Notes: generated by a model not told the origin, from the sequence alone. A DNA stretch of 64,000 bases from Micavibrio_C sp046294845 (GCA_046294845.1 JBKBNU010000001.1:1116001-1180000), one strand, 5' to 3'; positions 8,445-17,145 are shown, numbered from the stretch's first letter. Numbers and translations: made by a program.

Positions 8445-8909
8445 TTACGGGGCCAGTTGCGGCAAAATCACACGATCCTCCGTGTCGTTGAGATGTGAAT
8501 CAGGGCAGCGGAACAATATCACCAGATCATCAGCGCTGTCGCTACTTTTGGCAAGCTGGTGGGCGTATCCTTCGGGGACAACAAAATGGTCACCTGTGGT
8601 CACGGGGACAGGGGTTTCCTGCAGCACTTTATACTGGCCATCTTCCTGTTGCTCGACTTTGCCCCAATATAATGTACCTTTGCCGCTGACAACAACGTAA
8701 TCCTCATCTCCGGCAGCATGGAAATGACACCCGACCTTGCTGGGGATGGCGGCTACATGAATACGGGATTGGGCATTACCTGAAATTTCGGCATGACGAA
8801 TCTGGACCACAGGGTCAGAAACAGCGCGGGCAAGGGCGTCTTGCCATGCTTTCCGGCTGATACCCAGAGTGTTGCCATCAGATTTAAGATTGAGAAGTTC
8901 TTTTGTCAT
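8445..8909 (-). CDS. Cupin domain protein
   Basis: 154 residues forming a single cupin beta-barrel. Motif 1 is at about residues 61-81 (GCHFHAAGDEDYVVVSGKG: His, His and a later acidic residue as metal ligands). Motif 2 is at about 105-118 (TGDHFVVPEGYAHQL, with the final His). It probably binds a metal ion in the cytoplasm; no signal peptide is seen. Cupins of this size include sugar isomerases, dioxygenases and regulators, and nothing here picks between them. It is 4 bp downstream of the start side of the exo/endonuclease-like gene in the same orientation but is followed by its own terminator. Confidence 0.8.
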   Translation of the reverse strand: MTKELLNLKSDGNTLGISRKAWQDALARAVSDPVVQIRHAEISGNAQSRIHVAAIPSKVGCHFHAAGDEDYVVVSGKGTLYWGKVEQQEDGQYKVLQETPVPVTTGDHFVVPEGYAHQLAKSSDSADDLVILFRCPDSHLNDTEDRVILPQLAP

Positions 8910-8913
8910 GAGC

Positions 8914-9933
8914 CTATTCTACTCTTTTTGCCTGCTGAGGGTCAAACTTTTGTGGCTGCTTTTGAATGTGGACGTTGATCCCGAAATGATCGGAATCAAA
9001 GGCGGGCAGGCGTTGCCAATCATAAAGCGTCAATGAGGGTTTGGCCAGAATATGATCGATCGGTATTTGCAAGAGTGGGCATGTGAACTGTACCGGCCAT
9101 GTAGGTACAGGGTAGGGCGTGGGGCGCTGATAACGCAGGCCGGAATTTTCAAGCAGGCGTTTGAAGAAGGGGGAGTAGGGGGTGATATTCCAGTCACCGG
9201 CCATGATGACATAGGGCGATGTTTCGGCTGAAATTTTTTGGGCAATGCTCTCAAGTTCTATATTTCTTTGAAGCCATTTTAAATGATCCATGGGCGGCAA
9301 AGCGTGCAAACCATAGAGAACAAGGGGTTGATCGAGGTTAGGGATACTGATTTCACTACGGATGGTGTAGTTCACAAAATAAGGGCCAGGTATCTCGATA
9401 ATCTGGTGATCTGTGATGGGGTGTCGGCTCAGGATGATCATGCCGAAGGCGCCGCGATAAAGCTTTGTGACGCCATACGGATATTTGTCCTTTATCCCGT
9501 CCGTCATGTTGACCAGACTTTGATTGGCTTCTTGCAGTATAACAATGTCGGGACTGAGGTTGAGAATTTCTTCTTTTAATTCTTCGTGATTTTGCCGTGA
9601 GACCAAACGGTTGAAATGCATGATGCTAAGGGAGGACTGATCATCTGCAGCATTTGCTGTTGGTTGATAAGGTTCCAGTATCATGGCCAATGTCATGATC
9701 ATCACAGCACTACAGGCAATTAGGCTTATTTTGCGTTTTGTCAGAAGGAAGAAGACTGCAAGAATTGTAGCGCCGATGAAAAACTGCAGTATCATGTTCC
9801 GCAGCAGATCACCGATCCACCAATAGGGCGACAAGAATGAAATCAGAAAGCCCAATAACATCAGGACAAGGCAAGCCCGTGCAATTTCGTGAAGGGTCTC
9901 TATTAGGTATTGCCGCTTTAAACGATAGGTCAT
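8914..9933 (-). CDS. Membrane-anchored endonuclease/exonuclease/phosphatase family protein
   Basis: Start chosen at 9933 because AGGGGG sits 8 bases upstream; the frame is open to 10101 but that would run through the ctrA terminator and into ctrA. This gives 339 residues. Three hydrophobic segments (about 18-35, 43-60, 66-84) are followed by an EEP domain with all the active-site motifs: HFNRL, DIVILQEAN (metal-binding Glu), AGDWNITP, PIDHILA and FDSDHFGI (catalytic His). The catalytic domain would face the periplasm or the outside, as in EndA/YafD-like membrane EEP proteins. The substrate (nucleic acid, phospholipid or sugar phosphate) is unknown. Confidence 0.82.
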   Translation of the reverse strand: MTYRLKRQYLIETLHEIARACLVLMLLGFLISFLSPYWWIGDLLRNMILQFFIGATILAVFFLLTKRKISLIACSAVMIMTLAMILEPYQPTANAADDQSSLSIMHFNRLVSRQNHEELKEEILNLSPDIVILQEANQSLVNMTDGIKDKYPYGVTKLYRGAFGMIILSRHPITDHQIIEIPGPYFVNYTIRSEISIPNLDQPLVLYGLHALPPMDHLKWLQRNIELESIAQKISAETSPYVIMAGDWNITPYSPFFKRLLENSGLRYQRPTPYPVPTWPVQFTCPLLQIPIDHILAKPSLTLYDWQRLPAFDSDHFGINVHIQKQPQKFDPQQAKRVE

Positions 9934-9952
9934 GATTGAGTCCCCCTGTAAA

Positions 9953-9980
9953 AACACCCGCCATCGAAATAGCGGGTGTT
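9953..9980 (-). terminator. Strong rho-independent terminator downstream of ctrA
   Basis: A perfect 9-bp stem (AACACCCGC / GCGGGTGTT) with a 10-base loop is followed on the minus strand by a T run. It lies 24 bases after the ctrA stop and separates ctrA from the EEP gene. Confidence 0.9.
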
Positions 9981-10003
9981 TAAATCTGTTAGCTTTAAGA
10001 GCC

Positions 10004-10717
10004 TTAGGCGTTGGCGGCTTTGGCGCTCTTGCGCTTTTCTTCTTCCGGATCACGCAGCACGTAGCCACGGCCCCAGACGGTTTCAATATAGTTGTCACCA
10101 CCGGCAGCGTTTTGAAGTTTCTTGCGCAGTTTGCAGATAAAGACGTCGATAATCTTGACTTCCGGTTCGTCCATGCCGCCGTACAGGTGGTTCAGGAACA
10201 TTTCCTTGGTCAGTGTTGTGCCCTTACGCAAGGACAGCAGTTCGATAATACCGTATTCCTTGCCGGTGAGGTGCAGCGGCTTGCCGTCCACTTCAACGGT
10301 ACGTGTATCGAGGTTAACTTTAACCTTGCCTGTGGCGATTACGCTCTGGCTATGGCCTTGTGAACGACGGACAATCGCCTGAATACGGGCAATCAGTTCG
10401 CGTTTGTCGAAAGGTTTGGTCAGGTAATCGTCGGCCCCGAAGCCCAGACCTTTAATCTTGTTGTCCATTTCGGAAAGGCCCGAGAGGATCAGGATCGGTG
10501 TTTCTACCTTGGCGGCACGCAGGCGCTTCAGAACCTCATAACCATCCATATCCGGCAGCATCAGGTCGAGAATGATAATGTCGTAGTCGTAGATTTTTCC
10601 GATCTCGAGGCCGTCTTCACCCAGATCGGTGATGTCTACGATATAGCCTTCGGATTTGAGCATCAGTTCGATGCTTTTGGCGGTAGAGGTGTCGTCTTCA
10701 ACAAGCAGAACCCGCAT
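10004..10717 (-). CDS. ctrA: Cell cycle response regulator CtrA
   Basis: 237 residues, OmpR/PhoB-type: receiver domain 1-118 with acidic pocket E7-D8-D9, phospho-acceptor D51 (ILDLMLPD) and K at about 102 (YLTKPF), and winged helix 125-230 ending VWGRGYVLRD. The sequence MRVLLVEDD...KSIELMLKSEGY, the receiver details (GFGADDYLTKPFDKRELIARI) and LRKKL...GRGYVL are typical of CtrA rather than of generic OmpR regulators. In Caulobacter and relatives CtrA controls early flagellar genes, division and replication initiation. The C-terminus ends Ala-Asn-Ala; Caulobacter CtrA ends in two alanines that ClpXP recognises, so whether the same control acts here is open. Flanked by its own terminator and an AT-rich upstream region. 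Confidence 0.94.
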   Translation of the reverse strand: MRVLLVEDDTSTAKSIELMLKSEGYIVDITDLGEDGLEIGKIYDYDIIILDLMLPDMDGYEVLKRLRAAKVETPILILSGLSEMDNKIKGLGFGADDYLTKPFDKRELIARIQAIVRRSQGHSQSVIATGKVKVNLDTRTVEVDGKPLHLTGKEYGIIELLSLRKGTTLTKEMFLNHLYGGMDEPEVKIIDVFICKLRKKLQNAAGGDNYIETVWGRGYVLRDPEEEKRKSAKAANA

Positions 10718-10789
10718 GATAATTTCCTCGCTGAGGTTGGGTTAATCGGTTAGATAGGCAAAAGAGGGGTGTCCCTGTTATTCATTTTG

Positions 10790-10819
10790 TTAATTAAACT
10801 TTATTAATATTAATCTTAA
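10790..10819. promoter_or_regulatory. Cluster of TTAA half-sites upstream of ctrA, possible CtrA-binding region
   Basis: Five TTAA tetramers occur at 10790, 10794, 10804, 10810 and 10816, about 75-100 bases upstream of the ctrA start. CtrA normally binds TTAA-N7-TTAA; the spacings here are N6 and N8 rather than N7, so this is suggestive of autoregulation only. The region is AT-rich, which by itself raises the chance of TTAA. Confidence 0.3.
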
Positions 10820-10912
10820 CAAATACTGAACGAGCCGACAAATTCTTTTAATTTATTCAGATATTTCAATAATATATTTGACAGAAGAGTAACAGGCATC
10901 TAAAACTATATT

Positions 10913-11665
10913 ATGACAATTAATAATCGGCCGGCAAACTACCTGACACGTCATTTTGCCGAGCGGGCCAATCCCTGGGCGCCGAAATACGAACCTGTGC
11001 TCTGGAATGATCGTTCAGAAGGAGCGTTTATGACAGCGCTTTCAACCCATACGGACGGGCTGGAGCGGGCCTTGAAAGCCTTTGATCTGCGCGAGGGGAC
11101 TATAGGTCTCAGCAGACTGTTTGGTGGATATAGTGATGACGTAATCGCCCAGCAAATGAATACAGACCAAGATCATGTGGCTGGTATCAGGAAAACGGTT
11201 TTTTCCTTCCTGAACTCGACCATGTTTTCAACCAATTGCTACGCCTATGCCCTGAATGTAAGGGACGGCCTGCCCGCAGGAGCAAAACTTTTCCCCGGAT
11301 CTCTGGCCGATAGGCACAAAGACCATATTGTCGAATGGGATGGTGATGTTGATCAGATTATAGAAGGGGCAATCAAGGATGGATTGCGCCTTTTCGAAGG
11401 TGATCCCGATCATGACAAGGTTCCGGATGCCTATTATCTGGTGGCGCTCCATACACGGCCTGCTGCCAAGGATCAACCGCACGACTTTCATTTTATCCGT
11501 ACTGACAGGCATGGGGGCATATCACACAAGAATGGCCATGGATATGTTACCAATTTGAATAGCGCCGGACGGGATATCATGAATTTGAAGGCTCCCGTAT
11601 TGCCCCAATATAAATACAGGGCATCATTTCTGGTGCCCTGTGTTATGACGTCTCCGAAAATATAA
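10913..11665 (+). CDS. Papain-like/NlpC-like cysteine hydrolase-type protein of unknown role
   Basis: 250 residues from the ATG at 10913. An alternative ATG at 11030 has a much better ribosome site (AAGGAG, 6 bases before), giving 211 residues. The 39 extra codons look coding, so I keep the long form with that caveat. The C-terminal half has TNCYAYALN (Cys109) and later DFHFIRTDRHGGISHKNG (His193), then VTNLN. A Cys in NCYAYA followed by a His in a strand is the layout of papain-like or NlpC/P60-type amidohydrolases, and similar 'YHFYR...WSHK' proteins exist in other bacteria. No signal peptide is visible. Activity and substrate are unknown. It is divergent from ctrA and convergent with the enolase-superfamily gene. 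Confidence 0.6.
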   Translation: MTINNRPANYLTRHFAERANPWAPKYEPVLWNDRSEGAFMTALSTHTDGLERALKAFDLREGTIGLSRLFGGYSDDVIAQQMNTDQDHVAGIRKTVFSFLNSTMFSTNCYAYALNVRDGLPAGAKLFPGSLADRHKDHIVEWDGDVDQIIEGAIKDGLRLFEGDPDHDKVPDAYYLVALHTRPAAKDQPHDFHFIRTDRHGGISHKNGHGYVTNLNSAGRDIMNLKAPVLPQYKYRASFLVPCVMTSPKI

Positions 11666-11672
11666 TCCTGAA

Positions 11673-12833
11673 TTATCCGGCACTTTTCAGGCTGTGCTGG
11701 GAGGAATTTTCAAAAACTTCACGGCTCAGGCAAGCCTTATCAATCGCGGTTTCGTTTAATGTAAAGCCCAGCCCGGGCTGTTTGCAGGCAAATGTCAGCT
11801 GGTCGCCCTGTACTGTATAGGGCAGTTCATCAAAATACTGGTGCGAATTGGCAATCAGGAATTCTGATTCCATGAAATCGATCGGCCACAGGCAGCCCTT
11901 CATACCGGCAAAGGCCAGATTGACGGCAAAGCCCACGGGGGATTCAACCATACCACCTGTCCATGTCGGGATATTTCGTTCCAGACACAGATCGTGAATT
12001 TCCCTGGAGGAAGTCAGACCACCAACACGGGCAACCTTGATGTTCACGGCACGGCAGCTCTGAATTTCCAGCGCCTGACGGGTGCCTTGGGCTGAATCAA
12101 TGCTTTCATCCAGCGCCACAGGTGTTTTGAGGTGCTCTTGCAGTTTGGCGTGATAAACCAGATCATCCCATGCCAATGGCTGCTCAATGCAGAACAGATC
12201 ATAGCTTTCCAACGCCTTGAACAATTCGATTGTCTCAGGGGTGTAAGCGTAGCTGGCGTTGGCATCAACCATCAGCTTGCAATCGGGGAATGTCTTGCGC
12301 AGGGCTTCAACTTGCTTGATATCGCAGCCGGGCTTGATTTTCAGTTTCAGCCAGCGAATACCTTCATCATAATAACCTTGGCCCTCTGCGACTGTCTGAC
12401 CCACGTCTTCATAGATCGAAATCGTTTTCGAGATGGTAACGCCTGCCTGTGTTGCACCAACCAGATCGCGAATGCTCTTGTTTTGCTTCTTGGCAAAAAT
12501 GTCATAGGCAGCCATAGAAATGGCAGCTTTGGCAAAATAGTGGCCACGGATGAAGTTCAGGGCTTTGTCCAGATCTTCTGGTGTTTCAAATGTTTTGTCC
12601 AGAATGGTGGGGGCAATCACATCCTTGATCACGGCACAAACCGTACCCGGATATTCAGGCTTGTAAACAGGCCAGTTAATAGTGGGGGCCTCGCCCCAGC
12701 CAAAGGCACCGTCATCAGTATGCAGTTTGACGAGGACGATGTCACGGTGGGTCAATGTGCCAAAGCTGACAATGAATTTGCGGATCAGGGGCAGTTCAAC
12801 GCGCAGAAGTTCAATACGTTTAATGGTGATCAT
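11673..12833 (-). CDS. Enolase-superfamily enzyme, o-succinylbenzoate synthase / N-acylamino acid racemase type
   Basis: 386 residues of the muconate-lactonizing subgroup. Every catalytic position is present: K163-x-K165 (LKLKIKPG), metal ligands D190 (MVDAN), E217 (IEQPL) and D242 (LDESID), and K266 (NIKVARVGG). GGMVESPVG near the C-terminus matches the OSBS/N-succinylamino acid racemase group better than dipeptide epimerases. Enzymes of this fold abstract the proton next to a carboxylate. No menaquinone genes are nearby, so racemisation of an N-acylated amino acid is as likely as OSBS activity. It is the third gene of a minus-strand operon behind two unknown proteins, 21 bp after the second, and this context may hint at an unusual amino acid or peptide substrate. 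Confidence 0.82.
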   Translation of the reverse strand: MITIKRIELLRVELPLIRKFIVSFGTLTHRDIVLVKLHTDDGAFGWGEAPTINWPVYKPEYPGTVCAVIKDVIAPTILDKTFETPEDLDKALNFIRGHYFAKAAISMAAYDIFAKKQNKSIRDLVGATQAGVTISKTISIYEDVGQTVAEGQGYYDEGIRWLKLKIKPGCDIKQVEALRKTFPDCKLMVDANASYAYTPETIELFKALESYDLFCIEQPLAWDDLVYHAKLQEHLKTPVALDESIDSAQGTRQALEIQSCRAVNIKVARVGGLTSSREIHDLCLERNIPTWTGGMVESPVGFAVNLAFAGMKGCLWPIDFMESEFLIANSHQYFDELPYTVQGDQLTFACKQPGLGFTLNETAIDKACLSREVFENSSQHSLKSAG

Positions 12834-12854
12834 AATATTCTCGGTTTCTTTTGA

Positions 12855-14387
12855 TTATTGGGGTGTATTTTTATATCCGGCCTGAGGCTGCCTTCTGGCG
12901 GCAGGTTCGGCTGACGTAAACTGTATGGCATCACCTTGATGAGCGATTTCTGCGAGAAGCAAGGTCTTTTGATCGTCTCCGATTTTCAAGTCTTCTTCTT
13001 CAACAAGGAAGTTGTGCAGACACAGGGCGCTGGTCAAAAGGGCCGTCTTGCCTGACAGATTCATGACGTCATCGAGGGTCTTTTGCGTCAGCTGACATTT
13101 CCCGCTCAGGGCGTCGCCGTAAGTGGTCATATGGGTTTGCCCATCGGCACTGGTCAGGCCCCATGCCGGTGAAACGGTAGCGATATGGGTTGGCATCTGC
13201 GCAACCGCTTCTGCACGCTGATGATCACCCATTTTTTGCAGAAGAGGGACCGAGCGATCGCGTAACGCCGTGCAGTAGGTGGTCTGGAACATGCCGCCCA
13301 ACGGCAAAAGACCAGCCTCGGCAATAAAAGTGAAGTAGATCAAGGCCCCTTTGGGCATAATTTCACGGCTCCGGATTTTTTCCTTGAGCGTTGCTGGTGA
13401 CAAATCACCGTCATAATTGCCTTCTACGCGGGTAATACCTTTTTTGGTGCCTATAACATCAAAGGGGGTTTCACCCTGTTTCCAACCGGTCCCGATATTG
13501 CTGAAATCGTTGATAAAGCTTTCACGCAGGACAGGATCAGAAAAAATTCTGTGCAGCAGGCTCCGGGGGTCATCGAGCATATCGATAAACATATCACGTG
13601 CAACTTCTTCATATTCCAATGTGCATTGGGACATACCTGCAGAAGACAGAACTTCGGTCATCAGATCTGAATGGGCAACGGCAACCTGATCGCGAAGGCT
13701 GTCAGGGTGTTTTCTCATGTTGGCCATGAAACGTTGCGCACGGTTCTGGTCGGCCTCTGTCAAGCTGGGGCCCATTTTCTTAAGTTCCTTATCCAGTTCC
13801 GCCAGACGTTCCTCGTTGATAGCAGGAATAAAATTCTGCGGACTATTGGAAATATATTTGCTGCCAATAACGGTCAGGGCTTGTCCCGCTGCGGGCTGGA
13901 AATAGCGGGCGCTATTGGGGTTGCTGCCTGTAACACGGCCTGTCACGAAGCTTAAGTGAATATCATCACCGGCTTTCTTGTGGGCTGCCGCTGAAACAAC
14001 GGTACCTTGAAAAATCAGCGTATTCACGTTGTCTTCTGCTGAAGCGGGCAGGGCGACACGATCCTGATCGCGGGGCAGGGATAAATGCGGGCCTGTTTCC
14101 ACAGTGAAGTGACGTGATAATTGTGCGTCAATCTTGGCGGCGGTTTCGGCGCCATGCAGACGGGCGGTTTCGTTCACGATGCGGGTTTGCAGATCTTTTC
14201 TGTAAGGAAAAGTATCCGGGGAAGCCTGCCATTCAAAAGCAGGGGCCATGTAGGATGCCAATGAAGAAGCATCGCCCAATCGCGCCAATGTGGGGGCTTT
14301 TTCAAAAATCCGTTCCATGATCGCATCAGTTGGCTTGGGATCCTGCTGCGGCCGGGCCTGTGACTTGAAGGATTCTGATGGTGACAT
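12855..14387 (-). CDS. Unknown protein, 510 aa, middle gene of an enolase-superfamily operon
   Basis: Start set at the ATG at 14387 (MSPSESFKSQ), which has GGGAGA about 8 bases upstream overlapping the end of the preceding gene; an in-frame ATG at 14435 would overlap that gene. I do not recognise a family. The protein has no signal peptide and one short hydrophobic patch (ALIYFTFIAEAGLLPLGG, about residue 360). It has a polar, proline-rich N-terminus and a mixed alpha/beta-looking body with conserved-looking Cys/His/Tyr sites (QTTYCTALRDR, PTHIATVSPAWG). Spacing of 14 bp from the 861 aa gene and 21 bp to the racemase-like gene argues for co-expression. Confidence 0.7.
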   Translation of the reverse strand: MSPSESFKSQARPQQDPKPTDAIMERIFEKAPTLARLGDASSLASYMAPAFEWQASPDTFPYRKDLQTRIVNETARLHGAETAAKIDAQLSRHFTVETGPHLSLPRDQDRVALPASAEDNVNTLIFQGTVVSAAAHKKAGDDIHLSFVTGRVTGSNPNSARYFQPAAGQALTVIGSKYISNSPQNFIPAINEERLAELDKELKKMGPSLTEADQNRAQRFMANMRKHPDSLRDQVAVAHSDLMTEVLSSAGMSQCTLEYEEVARDMFIDMLDDPRSLLHRIFSDPVLRESFINDFSNIGTGWKQGETPFDVIGTKKGITRVEGNYDGDLSPATLKEKIRSREIMPKGALIYFTFIAEAGLLPLGGMFQTTYCTALRDRSVPLLQKMGDHQRAEAVAQMPTHIATVSPAWGLTSADGQTHMTTYGDALSGKCQLTQKTLDDVMNLSGKTALLTSALCLHNFLVEEEDLKIGDDQKTLLLAEIAHQGDAIQFTSAEPAARRQPQAGYKNTPQ

Positions 14388-14401
14388 ATCAGTGTTCTCC
14401 C

Positions 14402-16987
14402 TTATGAAATTTTCATCGTTGGTGCGTTGACCCATCTGTCATTTTGAGCTTCCGGACTACGTTGAACCATTTCCAGATGACGGTAATGCTGATCAAAATG
14501 GTTAAGTGCCATTTTGACAGCGGGGGTCAGGCTGTAGCCGTGTCCCATTTTCTGCATATCAAGCGCCATGAATTTTAAATCTTCATAAGGGCTGTCATTA
14601 TAATTTCCGGGGGCAGCCTGACGGGCAAGCAAAGCCTGTGAAATTTCTTCCGGACTCATTGTCTTGCTCATGCTGTGGATCTGATGCAAATCGACATCAC
14701 CTTCGGTCGCATAATAAGGCGGCGTGCGGCCACCCACTTTCAGCAAGTGATAGAAATCACGGTGGTCGCCGTTCCGGCTGTATACTTTGCCTTTGTCACC
14801 AAAATCGGCATGTTCGAAGGCGGCAATCATGGCACGTTGCAGCAGGTTAAAGTCGCGCTCGCCTTCGCCGCCCAGTTTGATGACGGTGGTGGCCGGAACT
14901 TTTCTTTCACTCAGAATTTTATCGACGTCGCCAAAATCACCGAACAGATTGGCGATTGAATGATAACCGGCATAGGTCATACCGCGTTGCAGATAGGCAA
15001 GCTTGGTCGGGCGATCGAGCGCGGCAAAATTTTTGTCCTCATCGTCCGGATTTTTCTGGTTATCGTGTTTGAAAGCACGTTCGGCCATGGTTTGGATAGC
15101 ATTACCCAAATCGGCCATGGAGAAATTTTTCTGCTCGAGGCCCTGAAGCAATTTGCGTTGCTCTGGCAGCAGGGCAGATTTTTCTTCATCCGACAGGCCT
15201 TCTTCAAAGGCTTTCGGACATTCGGCATAAAGATTGGCCAGAATTTCACAGACTTTTTCACAGATGGGGCGTGTGCGGTCATTGTGGAAGTCTTCGGTTT
15301 TCAACGACTCGACATTCACATGATTGGCAACATCCGGATAGAATTGTGCAATATAATCACCCACAAAATTCATGATGCGCTGGGCGTTTTCTGCAGCTAC
15401 ATGGTTATCAATATTGTTGATGGCGCTGCTGACGATATGAGCGCTGAATACACGCAGTTCAGGCATATGGATTCTGACAGCCGGATTTTGGGCTGTCTGG
15501 TTCACGTCATTGATTGCCGAAAGGATTTGAACACCGCCCAAGGGATAGGCCGCTGTACGCAGGGTGGGCATACGATCGGATGTGCCGCCAAATCCCACCA
15601 TCATTTCGATGCGATGACCGGGGAAAATGGTGCTCCAGATCAATTCGCGTGCCAGATCCTTATGCTCGCCAGCGCTTTGCTTGGGCAGGAAAAAGTTATA
15701 ATCATTATCAACATTGCTTTTGGGGTCATAGGCCAGCTTTTCAACGACGCGCGCCACATTGTTATAAACGCCGTCAATATATTCCCTGAGTTTGACACTG
15801 TTCTCGTAAGTCCAGTTTTCAGGGTCTTTCATGTGCGGATAGGAGAGCAAGACCAGATCATAGGTTTGATCAAATAACTCTTCGGCGGCACGCTTGTCCG
15901 AATTGGGCCATGCGTCTTTAAGGTTGCTTTTGCGAACATCGTCAGCCGAAGCCAGACGGGCAAAATCCAGCAAGGATATTTCTTGTGCCCTGTACAATTT
16001 CTTCCACGGTTGCAGTTTCAGGTCTTCAACCTGACGCTGGAATTGTTGTTCATCGTCGTATTGGCCGGCGTTCCCTTTCAGGGTGCTGAACTGCTCGGCC
16101 CAGTCTGCAAGGGCTGCTATATTGATATCCAAAGACGTGGAGCGTGCCCCCGTGTCGGGATCGTTTTTCTCCAGACTTAAGAATTGCTGATCCGCTTGTG
16201 TTTTGTCTAGTTTGGTGAATTTGTTGTCTATCGCGCTTATTTTATTGCCGATTTTGGCAACTGCTTTTTGAATCTGTTCAAAATGGGCAATGTTTTGGCG
16301 GATTTGCTGCAATTTTTCTGCTGGTGCGGATAGCTCCGGATAAGTAGCTACGTTTGTATCGATATATGTGTTCAGGGAAGCCTTGTGTTCGCCGAGATTT
16401 GTGCCTTCAGGACAAGGGTGCTCCTGCAAAAGCTTGGCCAATATTTGTGCGCGGGGTTTAGCCATTTCTTTGTGGCAATCCCGCATCTGGTTTTGCAGTT
16501 CTTTGGCTTCGGTTGCAACGTAAATTTTGAGAGTATCAAATGTTTGCGCCAGCTCTACTGTGGCGGCCTGTGCCTCATGATAAGGCTGGTTTGTGGCGTA
16601 AAGAGCACGCAGACGGGCAATCCCTGTCAAAAGAGGAGCAGTGGCAGTGTGAAGGGCTGAGTGACTTTGCAGGGCAGGGCTACCTGTGGCTGTCTGTAAT
16701 TCTTCCGAGAAAGTATTGAGTTCGCCGATGTCTTCAATAATATATTCACGAAGCTGTTTTGATTTGATAACCGCGTTGTGGAGTTTAAATCCGTTGAGGT
16801 TAAATCCGTCACGCTGGGTTGATTGTTGCTGGGCGCGGGCTGTGTCCATCGCGCGCGAGCCGAAAATGCGTTCGGCTGAAAGATGGCCCATCAGCGATGC
16901 CGCCGGTGTTACCGGCGAGAAGTCGTAGGGGAGTTGGCCCCCGGTAGAGGCCTCTTTAAATACACCATCCCTCAAATGCTCAGACAT
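14402..16987 (-). CDS. Large unknown protein, 861 aa, first gene of an enolase-superfamily operon
   Basis: 861 residues starting at an ATG with AAGAAGAAGGG just upstream. No family recognised. Residues 60-330 are helical and rich in Gln, Glu, Lys and Ala, coiled-coil-like (for example QLREYIIEDIGELNTFSEEL). Residues 420-860 look globular and contain ELIWSTIFPGHRIEMMVGFG, GGTSDRMPTLRTAAYPLGG and IHMPELRVFSAHIVSSAIN, which could be a catalytic core. There is no signal peptide or membrane helix, so it is probably cytosolic. It is followed after 14 bp by the 510 aa unknown and then the racemase-like enzyme. A terminator lies between it and an upstream small transcript, so its own promoter must be within about 60 bases or it depends on readthrough. 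Confidence 0.75.
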   Translation of the reverse strand: MSEHLRDGVFKEASTGGQLPYDFSPVTPAASLMGHLSAERIFGSRAMDTARAQQQSTQRDGFNLNGFKLHNAVIKSKQLREYIIEDIGELNTFSEELQTATGSPALQSHSALHTATAPLLTGIARLRALYATNQPYHEAQAATVELAQTFDTLKIYVATEAKELQNQMRDCHKEMAKPRAQILAKLLQEHPCPEGTNLGEHKASLNTYIDTNVATYPELSAPAEKLQQIRQNIAHFEQIQKAVAKIGNKISAIDNKFTKLDKTQADQQFLSLEKNDPDTGARSTSLDINIAALADWAEQFSTLKGNAGQYDDEQQFQRQVEDLKLQPWKKLYRAQEISLLDFARLASADDVRKSNLKDAWPNSDKRAAEELFDQTYDLVLLSYPHMKDPENWTYENSVKLREYIDGVYNNVARVVEKLAYDPKSNVDNDYNFFLPKQSAGEHKDLARELIWSTIFPGHRIEMMVGFGGTSDRMPTLRTAAYPLGGVQILSAINDVNQTAQNPAVRIHMPELRVFSAHIVSSAINNIDNHVAAENAQRIMNFVGDYIAQFYPDVANHVNVESLKTEDFHNDRTRPICEKVCEILANLYAECPKAFEEGLSDEEKSALLPEQRKLLQGLEQKNFSMADLGNAIQTMAERAFKHDNQKNPDDEDKNFAALDRPTKLAYLQRGMTYAGYHSIANLFGDFGDVDKILSERKVPATTVIKLGGEGERDFNLLQRAMIAAFEHADFGDKGKVYSRNGDHRDFYHLLKVGGRTPPYYATEGDVDLHQIHSMSKTMSPEEISQALLARQAAPGNYNDSPYEDLKFMALDMQKMGHGYSLTPAVKMALNHFDQHYRHLEMVQRSPEAQNDRWVNAPTMKIS

Positions 16988-17028
16988 ACAACCCTTCTTC
17001 TTTTCCCGTAATTACGGTTTTTCTTAAT

Positions 17029-17055
17029 AAAAAAGCCCCGCTTTGATCGGGGCCT
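17029..17055 (-). terminator. Rho-independent terminator or attenuator
   Basis: On the minus strand GCCCCG / CGGGGC (with flanking pairs) closes a 7-base loop and is followed by six T residues. It lies upstream of the 861 aa gene, so it ends a separate short transcript from the intergenic region, or it attenuates transcription into that operon. Confidence 0.8.
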
Positions 17056-17088
17056 TGCTTGCAGTCATCTCAAAACCACACGCACGGC

Positions 17089-17145
17089 CTACCTCAAGAT
17101 AGCCGCAAATAGTGTAATAATGATTGACATAGAAACTTTTTGCAT
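17089..17145 (-). CDS. Putative 18-aa hydrophobic peptide (leader peptide or type I toxin-like)
   Basis: ATG at 17145 to TAG at 17089, reading MQKVSMSIIITLFAAILR: a charged start, then a hydrophobic Ile/Leu/Ala run. A GAAGT/ACTTC hairpin directly upstream would bury the AGGCGG ribosome site. Another hairpin (GGC-TATC / GGTA-GCC) covers the stop, and a strong terminator follows 34 bases later. Hidden ribosome site, tiny hydrophobic ORF and terminator are seen in type I toxins; three Ile codons before an intrinsic terminator are also seen in amino-acid attenuators. It may instead be a structured RNA in which the ORF is chance. Confidence 0.35.
   Translation of the reverse strand: MQKVSMSIIITLFAAILR

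Noticed and set aside
10790..10819. A consensus CtrA site (TTAA-N7-TTAA) upstream of ctrA
   Set aside because: Spacings are N6 and N8; kept only as a low-confidence half-site cluster.
14960..15877. 305-codon plus-strand frame inside the 861 aa gene
   Set aside because: Shadow frame; the minus-strand gene is continuous and preceded by a good ribosome site, and the shadow has no recognisable motif.
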